Shown here: piece by piece, positions 17,406 through 26,756 of the stretch
How the letters are laid out: the number at the start of each line of letters is the position of its first letter
Numbering within the stretch: position 1 is the first letter of the stretch
Assembly: GCA_019308905.1 (NCBI GenBank)
Contig: JAFDHF010000008.1
Span: 1 to 64,000, forward strand
DNA length: 64,000 nucleotides
Direction: 5' to 3'
Source of the DNA: Deltaproteobacteria bacterium
Lineage (GTDB): Bacteria > Desulfobacterota > BSN033 > WVXP01
Position numbers and translations under genes: made by a program
Notes under the pieces: model-generated
Told to the model about the DNA's origin: nothing
Seen by the model: the letters and a program-made list of their open reading frames with translations, nothing else
Databases searched by the model: none

Positions 17406-19376
17406 ATGGGCGACATAGTTTTTTCCAGCTGGCACGGTAGGGTAATCGATAATCGGGGGAAACCCCCCGAGGAGTTCGAGGAGGTGACCGGTCTGGATCT
17501 TCCCCTCGACTATGACGGGGAACTCCGGATCAAGGCTCTCATGGGATGGGACGGCCTGGCCATCAGAGATCCCGATGTGAATGTGGTCGACATGTGCCGG
17601 GTTTACATGGAGGCGGTGCAGAAGGAATCCTGTGGAAAGTGCGTCCCCTGCAGGGTCGGGACCCAGGTAATCCTCACCGCTCTGAAGAGGATCGCGGATG
17701 GCCGTGGAACGCGGGCGGATCTGGAGGAGATCGAGTCCTTGGGCCGCATCGTTCAGGAGAGTGCCAAGTGCCAGATCGGACAGACGGGCACCGTCGCCCT
17801 CCTCCACTGCCTCCGGTACTACAGGGATGACTTTCTCGACCTGATCGAGAACAACAAGAAGGCACCTTCCGGAACCTACAGGACCAAGACCGTGGCCCCG
17901 TGTTCCAACGCGTGTCCTGCCCACCTCGATATCCCCACCTATGTCGAATACGTGAGGGAAAACAGGTTTGAAGAGTCCCTGGACGTGATCCGGAAAATGA
18001 CCTGCTTTCCCGGCACTCTGGGGAGAGTATGCATTCGGCCCTGCGAGTCGAGCTGCCGGAGGGCCAACCTCGACGAGCCGATCTCGATCAAGTACCTGAA
18101 GCGTTTCGTAGCGGACTGGGAGCTCGAACGACGGCACACCCCGCCTATAGAGAAACCCGACACAACCAGGGACGACCCGGTTGCAGTGGTGGGAGCAGGT
18201 CCGGCCGGCCTCTCCTGCGCATACTACCTCGCCCAGCAAGGCTATCCCGTAACGGTCTTCGAGCGTTTCGGAGCCCCCGGGGGCATGGCGGCCTGGGGCA
18301 TCCCGGATTATCGCCTGCCCCGGGAGATCCTCAACCGAGAAGTGGAGCTTGTCCAGGCCATGGGAGTGGAGATTCTCTACAACACGGAGGTGGGCAAGGA
18401 TATCACCCTCAAGGAGATAGCCCAGAAGTACAAGGCCATCTTCCTTGGGGTGGGCGCCCAGGGAAACACTTCCATGAGAGTGGAGGGGGAGGACGCCGGC
18501 TATCAGGGTTTCATCCCAGGGGTGAAGTATCTCCTGGAAATCAATCAAGGAAAGGACCCCTATCCCGAGGGCAAGAAGGTCGTAGTGGTCGGGGGGGGGA
18601 ACGTCGCCATCGACTGTGTGCGGTCCTCTCTTCGTATCGGAAAGACCGACGTGAATTTGGTCTATCGGAGATCCCGAAAGGAGATGCCCGCCGATGAGGT
18701 GGAGATCCGTGATGCAGAGGAGGAAGAGGTGAAGTTTCATTTCCTCTGCAACCCTGTAAAAGTGGTGGCCAAGGACAACAAGGTGGTGGGCGTCGAATGC
18801 ATTCGCATGGAACTGGGTGAGCCTGATGAGAGCGGCAGGAGGCGACCTATTCCGATTCCAGGCTCGGAGTTCTTCATCGACTGTGACATTGTGATTCCAG
18901 CCATAGGCCAGGCCGTAGATCTCGGCTTTCTGGAGGGGATGAAGGAAATCGAAACGACCCGATGGAAGACTCTCGTGGTCAATCCCAAGACCTTCGAAAC
19001 CACCCGCAAGGGGATCTTCTCTGCAGGAGACTGCGTAACAGGGCCTGACGTCCTTGTCAGAGCGGCCGGCAACGGAAAGCGTGCAGCGGACAAGATCGAC
19101 AAGTACCTGCGAGGGATGCCTGTGGAACCCTCTGAAGAAGAGAGATTGGAAGACCTGATGGCGGCGATCGGTGTCTATGATAAAGAGGAAATGATCGGTG
19201 CGGTGGGAGGACAGGAGAGGAAGCGGCTGCGCATGCTCGAACCGGAACAGAGGCGACAGACTTTTGAAGAGGTGGAAAAGGGATTCCCGGTGCCTGTGGC
19301 AAAGGAAGAGGCCGAGCGATGCCTGCGGTGTTACAGGGTCAGCCTCGTAGCCCTGGGCCCGAAATCCCAGGGATAG
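17406..19376 (+). CDS. NuoF C-terminal FeS domain fused to a GltD/NfnB-like FAD oxidoreductase
   Basis: 656-aa fusion at the place where nuoE and nuoF would be expected. Residues ~60-140 match the C-terminal [4Fe-4S] module of NuoF (ESCGKCVPCRVGTQ, C76, C79, C82, then C122 in KCQIGQ). Residues ~160-225 are the dihydroprymidine-dehydrogenase/GltD FeS domain (C166, C170, C200, C209, C213, C217). The rest is a pyridine-nucleotide-disulfide oxidoreductase: FAD site VVGAGPAGLSCAYYLA (~261-276), NAD(P)H site VVVVGGGNVAID (~390-402), FAD-closing FSAGDCVTGPDVLVRAAGNG. The NuoF FMN/NADH fold (GRGGAGFPTG) is missing. Presumably it feeds electrons from NAD(P)H or another donor into NuoG; donor unproven. 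Confidence 0.9.
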   Translation: MGDIVFSSWHGRVIDNRGKPPEEFEEVTGLDLPLDYDGELRIKALMGWDGLAIRDPDVNVVDMCRVYMEAVQKESCGKCVPCRVGTQVILTALKRIADGRGTRADLEEIESLGRIVQESAKCQIGQTGTVALLHCLRYYRDDFLDLIENNKKAPSGTYRTKTVAPCSNACPAHLDIPTYVEYVRENRFEESLDVIRKMTCFPGTLGRVCIRPCESSCRRANLDEPISIKYLKRFVADWELERRHTPPIEKPDTTRDDPVAVVGAGPAGLSCAYYLAQQGYPVTVFERFGAPGGMAAWGIPDYRLPREILNREVELVQAMGVEILYNTEVGKDITLKEIAQKYKAIFLGVGAQGNTSMRVEGEDAGYQGFIPGVKYLLEINQGKDPYPEGKKVVVVGGGNVAIDCVRSSLRIGKTDVNLVYRRSRKEMPADEVEIRDAEEEEVKFHFLCNPVKVVAKDNKVVGVECIRMELGEPDESGRRRPIPIPGSEFFIDCDIVIPAIGQAVDLGFLEGMKEIETTRWKTLVVNPKTFETTRKGIFSAGDCVTGPDVLVRAAGNGKRAADKIDKYLRGMPVEPSEEERLEDLMAAIGVYDKEEMIGAVGGQERKRLRMLEPEQRRQTFEEVEKGFPVPVAKEEAERCLRCYRVSLVALGPKSQG

Positions 19377-19430
19377 ATCGATCTCTCCTGGCCAGGGGCG
19401 AGCGGGTTTCAGGAGAACTGAGGGTCAAGC

Positions 19431-22100
19431 ATGGTTAGTCTGACTATTGACGGGAAACAGATAACAGCCGGAGAGGGAAAGACTATCCTGGAGGCGGCCA
19501 GGGAGAACAATATCTACATTCCCTCCCTCTGTTACCTGCCGAAGTTGAGCTGGCTCAAGTCATGCCGGATGTGTCTGGTCGACATCGAGGGTGTCGAAAA
19601 CCCCGTGGCCGCCTGTGCTACCCCGGTCATGGAGGGTATGACTGTTCACACCCGGTCCGGACGGGTGGAGAAGATGAGGAGGGAAGCCCTCAAACTACTC
19701 CTCATCCAGCATCCTCTCGACTGTCCGGTCTGTGATGCGGGAGGCCAGTGTGAACTCCAGAATCTGGTCTACCAGTTCGGCATCGACGAGCAGAACCATG
19801 TTGCGGAAAGGGCTGAGCGGCCCCAGGTGCCATTTGCAACTCCCCTTGTCGAGCAGGTGATGGACCGGTGCGTCATGTGTATGCGCTGTGTCCAGGCCTG
19901 TATCGAGATTCCCGGTTCGCACGTACTCGATGTGGTCGACCGAGGTTTCGAGTCCCATGTCGAGGCGGTTCGACCCGAGGCTTGTATCTCTTGTGGGGAA
20001 TGTCTTCACGTCTGCCCAGTAGGGGCCCTCACGGACAAGCTCAGCCCTATCAAGGGACGAATCTGGCAGATGGAGAGGATTCAGACGACGTGCACCTTCT
20101 GCGGGTGCGGGTGCCAGCTCGATCTGAACGTCCTCCACGGCAAGCGGATCGTGAAGGTGACGAGCCGCGACGAGGTCGGGATCAACGCCGGAAGCCTCTG
20201 TGTCAGGGGACGCTTCGGCTGGGACTACATCCACCATTCGGATCGACTGGCCCGCCCCATGATCCGTGAAGGGGGAAAACTCCGAGAGTCGACTTGGGAG
20301 GAGGCCCTCTCCCTGGTTTCGAGCAGACTCCAAAACCTCAAGGAGGGTTTCGGTGGGGAGAGCATCGGGGCCATTGCTCCCTCAAGGGGGACCAATGAGG
20401 AGATCTACCTGCTCCAGAAATGGATGCGGGTGGTTCTTGGTTCGGACAACGTGGACAGCGGCGCACGCCTGGGCAGCGCACCGACTCTGGTGGGACTCTC
20501 CGAGTCTCTCGGTTACGGGGCCATGCCCGGAAGTCTCGAAGGGGTTGCCGGGGCAGAGGTGATCCTGGTCGTGGGGGCGGATCCTGATGAGAATAACCTG
20601 ATTTTCGCACACAAGATCCGTCAGGCCATCCAGAAAAACGACGCCCGTCTCATCCTCGTCGATCCGCGCAGGACCCGGTTGGAGAAATACGCAAACATCT
20701 GGCTCCGTCCCTTTCCCGGGAGTGATGTAGCCTGGATCAACGGCCTCATAAATATCCTCATCAACCAAGACCTCATCAAGGAGGATTCGATCAAGAAGAG
20801 GCTCCGCGGGTTCGGAGAATTGAAGAAATCCGTCTCCTCCTATACCCCGGAAAAAGTGGAGAGGCTCACCGGCGTTCCGGCGAGCCAGCTCGAGGAGGCG
20901 GCCCGCCATTTGGGCGAGGCCGGCTGTGCGGCAATCGCTTATGGATCGGGAATCACCCAAAACGTGAGGGGAACGGAGGCCGTCAAGGCTCTTGCCAATC
21001 TCGCCCTGATAACCGGGAATATCGGGAAGACGAGGGGTGGGTTTTATCCTCTTTGTCCCCAGAGCAACGCCCAGGGAGCCTTTGACATGGGCGGCCTTCC
21101 AGGTTATCTCCCCGGATACCAGAGGATCGACGATCCCGCCGTCCGCGAGAAGTTCGAAAAGGCCTGGAACGGGGAGCTTCCCCGCAGACCCGGTCTCGTG
21201 CTGGGGGAAATGTTCGACGCCATGCACACGGGAAAGATCAGGGGGCTCATCGTGGTCGGAGAGAATCCGGTGATAACCCTTCCCAACCCAAAGCGAATCG
21301 AAGAGGGCCTTAAGAGACTCGAACTGCTGGTCGTGGTCGATGTCTTCCTCACGGAAACCGCGGAGAAGGCGGACGTAGTGCTTCCCGGGGCGACCTTTGC
21401 GGAAAAAGACGGGACTTTTACCAGCATGGACCGGCGGGTCCAAAGAGTCCGGCGGGCGATCCCTCCGGTGGGAGGAATGGCGGAATGGGAGATCATTTCA
21501 GCCCTCTCATCCCGGCTGGGTCACCCGATGGGCTACCACCATCCCCGTGAGATCTTTTCTGAAATGGCCTCCCTCACACCCCTTTTCCGTGGCATGGATT
21601 ATCCGGGCCTGGACGAGGCCGGCCTCCAGTGGCCGTGTCCTGAGCCGGGCCATCCAGGCACCCCTGTCCTTTACAGGGAGGGATTTCCCGACGGAGGCGG
21701 CCGGCTTGTCGCTGTTTCTTATGAAGAGCCGGAGGAGAAACCAGGGGCCGATTTCCCCCTCTGGCTCATCGTTGGAGGTCTCCTCAACAATTACTCCATC
21801 GGTACAAAGAAAAGGCGGGCCCTGGGACTGGCACGGTGGTATCCTGAAACCGCTGTCGAGATCCACCCGGAAGACGCGGCGGCCCGGGGAATCGGGGAGG
21901 GAGACACGGTCCGCCTCTCTTCTCCCAGAGGTCAAGTCGAGATCAAGGCGAGAATTTCCGAGGGTGTGGCCAGAGGCACGGTCTATCTGGCCCCGGACTT
22001 CCACGATGTGGAGCTGACAAGGCTCCTCTACCCGGACTTCGACACGCGGGTGGGAACACCCGCATACAAGGCCTGCGCGGCCAAAGTGGAGAGGGTCTAG
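19431..22100 (+). CDS. nuoG: NADH-quinone oxidoreductase subunit G, formate-dehydrogenase-like
   Basis: 889-aa FeS/molybdopterin-type subunit. In order: [2Fe-2S] ferredoxin domain (C34, C45, C48, C62), the His/Cys cluster region (HPLDCPVCDAGGQCELQ, ~94-110), two ferredoxin clusters (CVMCMRCVQAC and CISCGECLHVC), the Mop [4Fe-4S] domain (CTFCGCGC), then a full molybdopterin oxidoreductase region and the C-terminal molydopterin-dinucleotide-binding fold. The layout equals FdhA of NAD-linked formate dehydrogenases. Where those have the catalytic Cys or Sec and His, this protein has G348-S349 (DSGARLGSAPTLVGL), so formate oxidation is unlikely. GAG/GGTCAAGC precedes ATG 19431. The next gene nuoH starts 1 bp after its stop. 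Confidence 0.93.
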   Translation: MVSLTIDGKQITAGEGKTILEAARENNIYIPSLCYLPKLSWLKSCRMCLVDIEGVENPVAACATPVMEGMTVHTRSGRVEKMRREALKLLLIQHPLDCPVCDAGGQCELQNLVYQFGIDEQNHVAERAERPQVPFATPLVEQVMDRCVMCMRCVQACIEIPGSHVLDVVDRGFESHVEAVRPEACISCGECLHVCPVGALTDKLSPIKGRIWQMERIQTTCTFCGCGCQLDLNVLHGKRIVKVTSRDEVGINAGSLCVRGRFGWDYIHHSDRLARPMIREGGKLRESTWEEALSLVSSRLQNLKEGFGGESIGAIAPSRGTNEEIYLLQKWMRVVLGSDNVDSGARLGSAPTLVGLSESLGYGAMPGSLEGVAGAEVILVVGADPDENNLIFAHKIRQAIQKNDARLILVDPRRTRLEKYANIWLRPFPGSDVAWINGLINILINQDLIKEDSIKKRLRGFGELKKSVSSYTPEKVERLTGVPASQLEEAARHLGEAGCAAIAYGSGITQNVRGTEAVKALANLALITGNIGKTRGGFYPLCPQSNAQGAFDMGGLPGYLPGYQRIDDPAVREKFEKAWNGELPRRPGLVLGEMFDAMHTGKIRGLIVVGENPVITLPNPKRIEEGLKRLELLVVVDVFLTETAEKADVVLPGATFAEKDGTFTSMDRRVQRVRRAIPPVGGMAEWEIISALSSRLGHPMGYHHPREIFSEMASLTPLFRGMDYPGLDEAGLQWPCPEPGHPGTPVLYREGFPDGGGRLVAVSYEEPEEKPGADFPLWLIVGGLLNNYSIGTKKRRALGLARWYPETAVEIHPEDAAARGIGEGDTVRLSSPRGQVEIKARISEGVARGTVYLAPDFHDVELTRLLYPDFDTRVGTPAYKACAAKVERV

Positions 22101-22101
22101 C

Positions 22102-23115
22102 ATGGAGCTTCTTTACACGCTGATTGAGATTGTCGCAAAGAGCCTGTTGGTCTTCGTCGCTCTCCTTTTGATGACCGCATACAATACCCTCTTTGAGAGG
22201 AAGGTGCTCGGCCACATACAGGTTCGATACGGCCCCAACCGCGTCGGTCCTTTCGGCCTCCTCCAGCCTATCGCCGATGGAATCAAGGCCTTTTTCAAGG
22301 AAGACCTGGTCCCGGCCAGGGCAGACGGCATGGTCTTCATGGTGGCACCTGCCGTATCCGTGATCTCGGTGCTCTGCCTGGCAGCGGTCATCCCCTTCGG
22401 CAACGACCTCGTTCTCAAGTCCGGCCGGGTCATCAAGATGGTGGTAGCCGATGTGGACATAGGGCTGCTGTACATCTTCGCCATCGCCTCCATTGGGGAG
22501 TTCGGAGTGGTACTGGGAGGCTGGGCCTCGGGAAACAAATACGGCATCACGGGTGCTCTCCGCGCGGCGGCGCAGATGATCAGTTATGAGGTCTTCATCG
22601 GACTGGCCGTCATAGGCGTCTTGATGATCTCCCAAACACTCAACCTCAGAGAGATCGTCCTGGCTCAGAGCGGCGGTTTCTGGCACTGGAACGTCTTTCT
22701 CCAGCCCGTGGCCTTTCTGCTTTACTTTGTCGGGGGGCTGGCCGAGCTCGCCCGGGTCCCTTTTGACATGCCTGAAGCCGAATCGGAACTGGCCTGCGGA
22801 TTCAACATCGAGTTCAGCAGCATGAAGTTTGCCCTCTATTTCATAAGCGAGTATGCCCATATGATCATCATGCCGGCCGTGGCCGTCACCCTCTTCTGGG
22901 GCGGCTTCCTTCCCGTCGTGCCGGCCCTTTCGTTCATTCCGGGGTGGATCTGGTTCCTCGCAAAGGTGTCGGTTCTCGTCTTTGTCTGCATCTGGATCCG
23001 AGCTACCTATCCCAGGTTGCGGTACGACCAGATCATGAAGTTCGGCTGGAAGTTCATGTTCCCCCTGGCTCTGCTAAATGTGCTTGTTACGGGTGTGGTG
23101 CTCCTGTTCAAATAG
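22102..23115 (+). CDS. nuoH: NADH-quinone oxidoreductase subunit H
   Basis: Membrane subunit at the junction of the two arms, 337 aa with eight predicted helices. Conserved landmarks: ERKVLGHIQVRYGPNRVG, LLQPIADGIKAFFKED, and the acidic loop PFDMPEAESELACGFNIEFS, which lies along the quinone entry channel. Starts 1 bp after the nuoG stop, so translation is probably coupled. Confidence 0.97.
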   Translation: MELLYTLIEIVAKSLLVFVALLLMTAYNTLFERKVLGHIQVRYGPNRVGPFGLLQPIADGIKAFFKEDLVPARADGMVFMVAPAVSVISVLCLAAVIPFGNDLVLKSGRVIKMVVADVDIGLLYIFAIASIGEFGVVLGGWASGNKYGITGALRAAAQMISYEVFIGLAVIGVLMISQTLNLREIVLAQSGGFWHWNVFLQPVAFLLYFVGGLAELARVPFDMPEAESELACGFNIEFSSMKFALYFISEYAHMIIMPAVAVTLFWGGFLPVVPALSFIPGWIWFLAKVSVLVFVCIWIRATYPRLRYDQIMKFGWKFMFPLALLNVLVTGVVLLFK

Positions 23116-23161
23116 GGGTTGCCCCCGGGCCTGCAGGTGGCAATATAGGAAAGGAAAGACC

Positions 23162-23575
23162 ATGATTATCCCACTTCTCAAAGGCTTGGCCGTAACCCTC
23201 AAGTATTTCTTTTCGAGGCCCTTTGCCATCCAGTATCCGGACGAAAAGATCGAAATGACGGATCGATGGCGGGGGATTCACTACTTCGAAAGGAGAGAAG
23301 ACGGCTCGACCAAGTGCGTGGCCTGCGGTCTCTGCGAGGCCGTGTGCCCTTCCAACTGCATCTACCTCGAAGCCGAGGTATACGAAAACGGCAGGAGGTT
23401 TCCCAGGGTTTATGAGATCGACGGAACCCGCTGTATCTTCTGCGGCTTCTGTGAGGAGATCTGCCCGGTCAATGCGATTCGGTTGGGAAAGAACTACGAA
23501 TACGTCAGACACGAAAGGGCAGACTTCATCTTTGACACGACCTTTCTCCTGGATCAGAAGAAGTTGAACCCGTGA
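23162..23575 (+). CDS. nuoI: NADH-quinone oxidoreductase subunit I
   Basis: Ferredoxin-like subunit with two [4Fe-4S] clusters (N6a, N6b), 137 aa. Motifs CVACGLCEAVCPSNC and CIFCGFCEEICPVNA are intact. An amphipathic N-terminal stretch (LLKGLAVTLKYFFSRPFAIQ) anchors it to NuoH. ATG 23162 has AAAGGAAAGACC upstream; the open frame continues back to 23078 over the nuoH end without similarity. Confidence 0.97.
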   Translation: MIIPLLKGLAVTLKYFFSRPFAIQYPDEKIEMTDRWRGIHYFERREDGSTKCVACGLCEAVCPSNCIYLEAEVYENGRRFPRVYEIDGTRCIFCGFCEEICPVNAIRLGKNYEYVRHERADFIFDTTFLLDQKKLNP

Positions 23576-23656
23576 TCTTCAACAACGGCCCTTGGCAAAT
23601 GACCAGTGGGAAATGGTAAATCGCCGATGAAAAACGATAGATAGCAGAGGTTCTCC

Positions 23657-24202
23657 ATGTTTGCACAGAACATAAGCATCCTCTTTGAGTGGCTCGTCTT
23701 TCTGGGAACGGCTTTTGTGGCTCTTCTCGCCGCGGTTCTCATGGTGACCCGCAAGAATCCTATCCATTCCGCCATATTCCTTATCCTTACGCTACTCTGC
23801 ACGGCCGTGCTGTTTTTCCTGCTCCAGAGCCCCTTCATCGCCATAATCCAGGTTCTGGTCTATGCGGGGGCCATAATGATGCTCATCGTCTTCGTGGTAA
23901 TGCTTCTGGAGCTCGAAGAGGAACTCCGCCTGCCCCTTAAGATCTCGTTTTCCAAGGGAGTCGGGGTACTGACCGTTCTCCTCATCATGTTGGGGCTTTT
24001 CTTCGCCGTCTTCGGTGGAGCCCGGGGTCTCAGCGACGGATATACACCCGAGCTTTTGAGTCATCTGGGATCGGTGAGGATCGTCGGCAAGTTGCTTTTC
24101 ACCGACTATCTCCTCCCTTTTGAGATCGTCTCGGTTCTCTTGATGGCGGCCATTGTGGGGGCTGTGGCACTGACCAAGAAGAGACCCTCTGAAAAGGAGT
24201 AA
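23657..24202 (+). CDS. nuoJ: NADH-quinone oxidoreductase subunit J
   Basis: Five-helix membrane subunit, 181 aa. MVTRKNPIHSAIFLILTLL and QVLVYAGAIMMLIVFVVML (the pi-bulge helix segment) are diagnostic. Followed after 3 bp by nuoK. An 81-bp spacer separates it from nuoI. Confidence 0.96.
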   Translation: MFAQNISILFEWLVFLGTAFVALLAAVLMVTRKNPIHSAIFLILTLLCTAVLFFLLQSPFIAIIQVLVYAGAIMMLIVFVVMLLELEEELRLPLKISFSKGVGVLTVLLIMLGLFFAVFGGARGLSDGYTPELLSHLGSVRIVGKLLFTDYLLPFEIVSVLLMAAIVGAVALTKKRPSEKE

Positions 24203-24205
24203 CCC

Positions 24206-24520
24206 ATGACCATACCGCACATCCCTTCAGCCGCTTATCTCATCCTGGGGGCCATGTTGTTTGCCGTGGGCGCCATCGGCGTCTTGACCAGAAGAAACGC
24301 CATAGTCGTCTTCATGTCGATCGAACTGATGCTCAACTCCGTCAATCTGACCATGATCACCTTTGCCCATTTCCTCGATTCCATGGAAGGCGTCGTGTTC
24401 GTGTTCTTTGTCATGGCCGTGGCCGCCGCCGAAGCAGCCGTCGGCCTGGCCATCTTTGTGCAACTCTATAGAACACGCAAGACCATCCATCTAGACGAGG
24501 TTCATCTGATGAAGTGGTAG
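24206..24520 (+). CDS. nuoK: NADH-quinone oxidoreductase subunit K
   Basis: Three-helix membrane subunit, 104 aa, with the two conserved helix glutamates in the E-channel (FMSIELMLNSVNL and AVAAAEAAVGLAIF). AAAAGGAGTAACCC with its Shine-Dalgarno inside the nuoJ end precedes ATG 24206. Confidence 0.97.
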   Translation: MTIPHIPSAAYLILGAMLFAVGAIGVLTRRNAIVVFMSIELMLNSVNLTMITFAHFLDSMEGVVFVFFVMAVAAAEAAVGLAIFVQLYRTRKTIHLDEVHLMKW

Positions 24521-24591
24521 CGGCGGTCCTGCAGTGAACCTGCAAGAGAGCGACAGGAAAAAAAGGAGAGATTCTTTCCAAGGAGATGGCA

Positions 24592-26583
24592 ATGCTTGAA
24601 TTCGTGTGGCTGATACCTCTCTTCCCTGCTATTGGATTCGTTATCAACGGTCTCTTTGGAAGGCGGTTGAACCGGAAGGCCGTGGGCCCAATAGCCTGCA
24701 CGGCTATCGGACTGTCGGCGGCCCTCTCGTCGGTCCTCTTTTTTGCCCTTCTGAAGCAACCCGACCGTTTTTTTGAGAAGGACATCTTCACCTGGATCCT
24801 TTCCGGACAGTTGAGCGTGGCCGTCGGTTACCAGGTCGACGCCCTCTCCATCGTTATGGCTCTGGTGGTCTCATGGGTGAGTTTCTTCATCCATGTCTAC
24901 TCCATCGGGTACATGCACGAAGACCCCGGTTACCCACGGTACTTCACCTACCTCAACCTCTTCGTCTTCATGATGCTCAATCTTGTCCTGGCCAACGGTT
25001 TTCTCCTCATGTTCGTCGGATGGGAGGGGGTGGGGCTCTGCAGCTATCTGCTCATCGGGTTCTGGTTCGAAAAGGACTCTGCCTCCAATGCCGGTAAGAA
25101 GGCTTTCGTGGTGAACCGTGTGGGGGATTTCGGGTTTCTTCTCGGCATCTTCTTACTTGTGGTCCACTTCGGAACCCTCAATTTCAGCCAAGTCTTCGAC
25201 CGTGCCCCTGAGATCCTGACGACCTCAACAGCCACCACCATAGCCGTTCTCCTGTTCGTCGGCGCGGTGGGCAAGTCGGCTCAGCTCCCGCTTTACGTAT
25301 GGCTGCCTGATGCCATGGAGGGCCCCACACCGGTGAGCTCGCTGATCCATGCCGCCACCATGGTGACCGCGGGGGTTTACATGGTGGCCCGGTGCCACGT
25401 GATCTATCAGATGGCGCCCCTCGCCATGGCCATCGTCGCCACCATAGGCGCTTTGACGGCCATATACGCGGCCTCAATCGGCTTCGCCCAGAACGACATC
25501 AAGAAGGTTCTCGCCTATTCGACCATCAGCCAACTCGGTTACATGTTCCTCGGGGTGGGAGTAGGGGCGTACAGTGCGGGCATCTTTCACCTCATGACCC
25601 ATGCCTTTTTCAAGGGTCTCCTCTTTCTCGGCGCCGGCAGTGTCATGCATGCCATGAGCGGTGAGCTCGACATGAGAAAGATGGGGGGATTGAGGAAACT
25701 CACCCCGATCACCTTCTGGACCTTCCTCATCGCTACTCTCGCCATTTCGGGTTTCCCCCCTTTCTCGGGCTTCTTCAGCAAGGACGAGATCCTCTGGCAG
25801 GCTTTCCAACAGAACCGTCTACTCTGGGCAATCGGGTTTGTTGCCGCGGGTATGACCTCCTTCTACATGTTCCGTGCGGTATTTATGACTTTTTTCGGGG
25901 AGTGCCGCGCCCCCCAAGAGGTGAAGAAGCACATTCATGAATCCCCCAGGATCATGACGGTCCCTCTGATGATCCTGGCAGCACTGTCGATCGCAGGAGG
26001 ATGGATCGGTATTCCCCATGCCCTGAAGGGGGCAAATCGGTTCCATGAGTTCCTCTCCACCGCAATCAGAACCTCCCCCGAGACCGGTGGTTCTGCAGCC
26101 GCCAAAATCCACCTACTTCTCGCCTCCAATCAGAGTACGGCGGAATTGGCCAAGCACGGACTCGTATCGGCACATCCCCCTGTCGACCCTACGGAATACA
26201 CTCTCATGGCTCTCTCGGTGGGGATCGCCCTTGTAGGGCTGGCCGTTGCCTATCTCCTGTACATGGCGAAGCCCGTGCTGGTGGAGCGGTTCGTGGCAAG
26301 CTGGCAGCGACTCTACCGACTCGTTCTGAACAAGTACTACGTCGATGAGATCTACGAGGTCCTCTTCATCGATTCTCTCAAGGGCCTCGGCAGAGGACTG
26401 TGGAAAGGGGTGGACACCTTCCTCATCGACGGGGCGGTAAACGGTGTGGCTTATGTAATCCGGATCCTGAGCGATCTCATGCGGAGGCTCCAAAACGGGC
26501 TCGTCCAGAGCTATGCCCTCTCCATGGTCGTGGGGGGGGTGGTGGTCATGGGATACTATGTGATCCGTGTCATATTCTTCTGA
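24592..26583 (+). CDS. nuoL: NADH-quinone oxidoreductase subunit L
   Basis: Largest antiporter-like proton-pumping subunit, 663 aa, about 14-16 helices plus the long lateral helix at the C terminus. Signatures: FFIHVYSIGYMHEDPGYPRY, FVGWEGVGLCSYLLIGFW (with the helix-5 Glu), VGKSAQLPLYVWLPDAMEGP (helix-7 Lys), HAATMVTAGVYM. Start ATG 24592 because AAGGAG lies 6 nt upstream; the ATG at 24586 abuts it. Confidence 0.96.
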   Translation: MLEFVWLIPLFPAIGFVINGLFGRRLNRKAVGPIACTAIGLSAALSSVLFFALLKQPDRFFEKDIFTWILSGQLSVAVGYQVDALSIVMALVVSWVSFFIHVYSIGYMHEDPGYPRYFTYLNLFVFMMLNLVLANGFLLMFVGWEGVGLCSYLLIGFWFEKDSASNAGKKAFVVNRVGDFGFLLGIFLLVVHFGTLNFSQVFDRAPEILTTSTATTIAVLLFVGAVGKSAQLPLYVWLPDAMEGPTPVSSLIHAATMVTAGVYMVARCHVIYQMAPLAMAIVATIGALTAIYAASIGFAQNDIKKVLAYSTISQLGYMFLGVGVGAYSAGIFHLMTHAFFKGLLFLGAGSVMHAMSGELDMRKMGGLRKLTPITFWTFLIATLAISGFPPFSGFFSKDEILWQAFQQNRLLWAIGFVAAGMTSFYMFRAVFMTFFGECRAPQEVKKHIHESPRIMTVPLMILAALSIAGGWIGIPHALKGANRFHEFLSTAIRTSPETGGSAAAKIHLLLASNQSTAELAKHGLVSAHPPVDPTEYTLMALSVGIALVGLAVAYLLYMAKPVLVERFVASWQRLYRLVLNKYYVDEIYEVLFIDSLKGLGRGLWKGVDTFLIDGAVNGVAYVIRILSDLMRRLQNGLVQSYALSMVVGGVVVMGYYVIRVIFF

Positions 26584-26756
26584 CCGTAGTCCCGCTTGTT
26601 GCGGTCAGAGGCGAAATGGGCTTTGTGCAAAATCAGGCCGGTTCCGGGCGCCGGGATTCTTCGGGGGCACCCGGCACCCTCCGAATATCGGGGAAGCGAT
26701 CCCGGACGGATGGAGACCGATCGGCTGCGGGTGAATTCAACAAGGAGTAAAAACCA

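Noticed and set aside
19431-22100. Catalytic formate dehydrogenase as part of a formate-hydrogenlyase-like complex
   Set aside because: The catalytic Cys/Sec position is Gly and the gene sits inside a full nuo operon, so NuoG is the better call.
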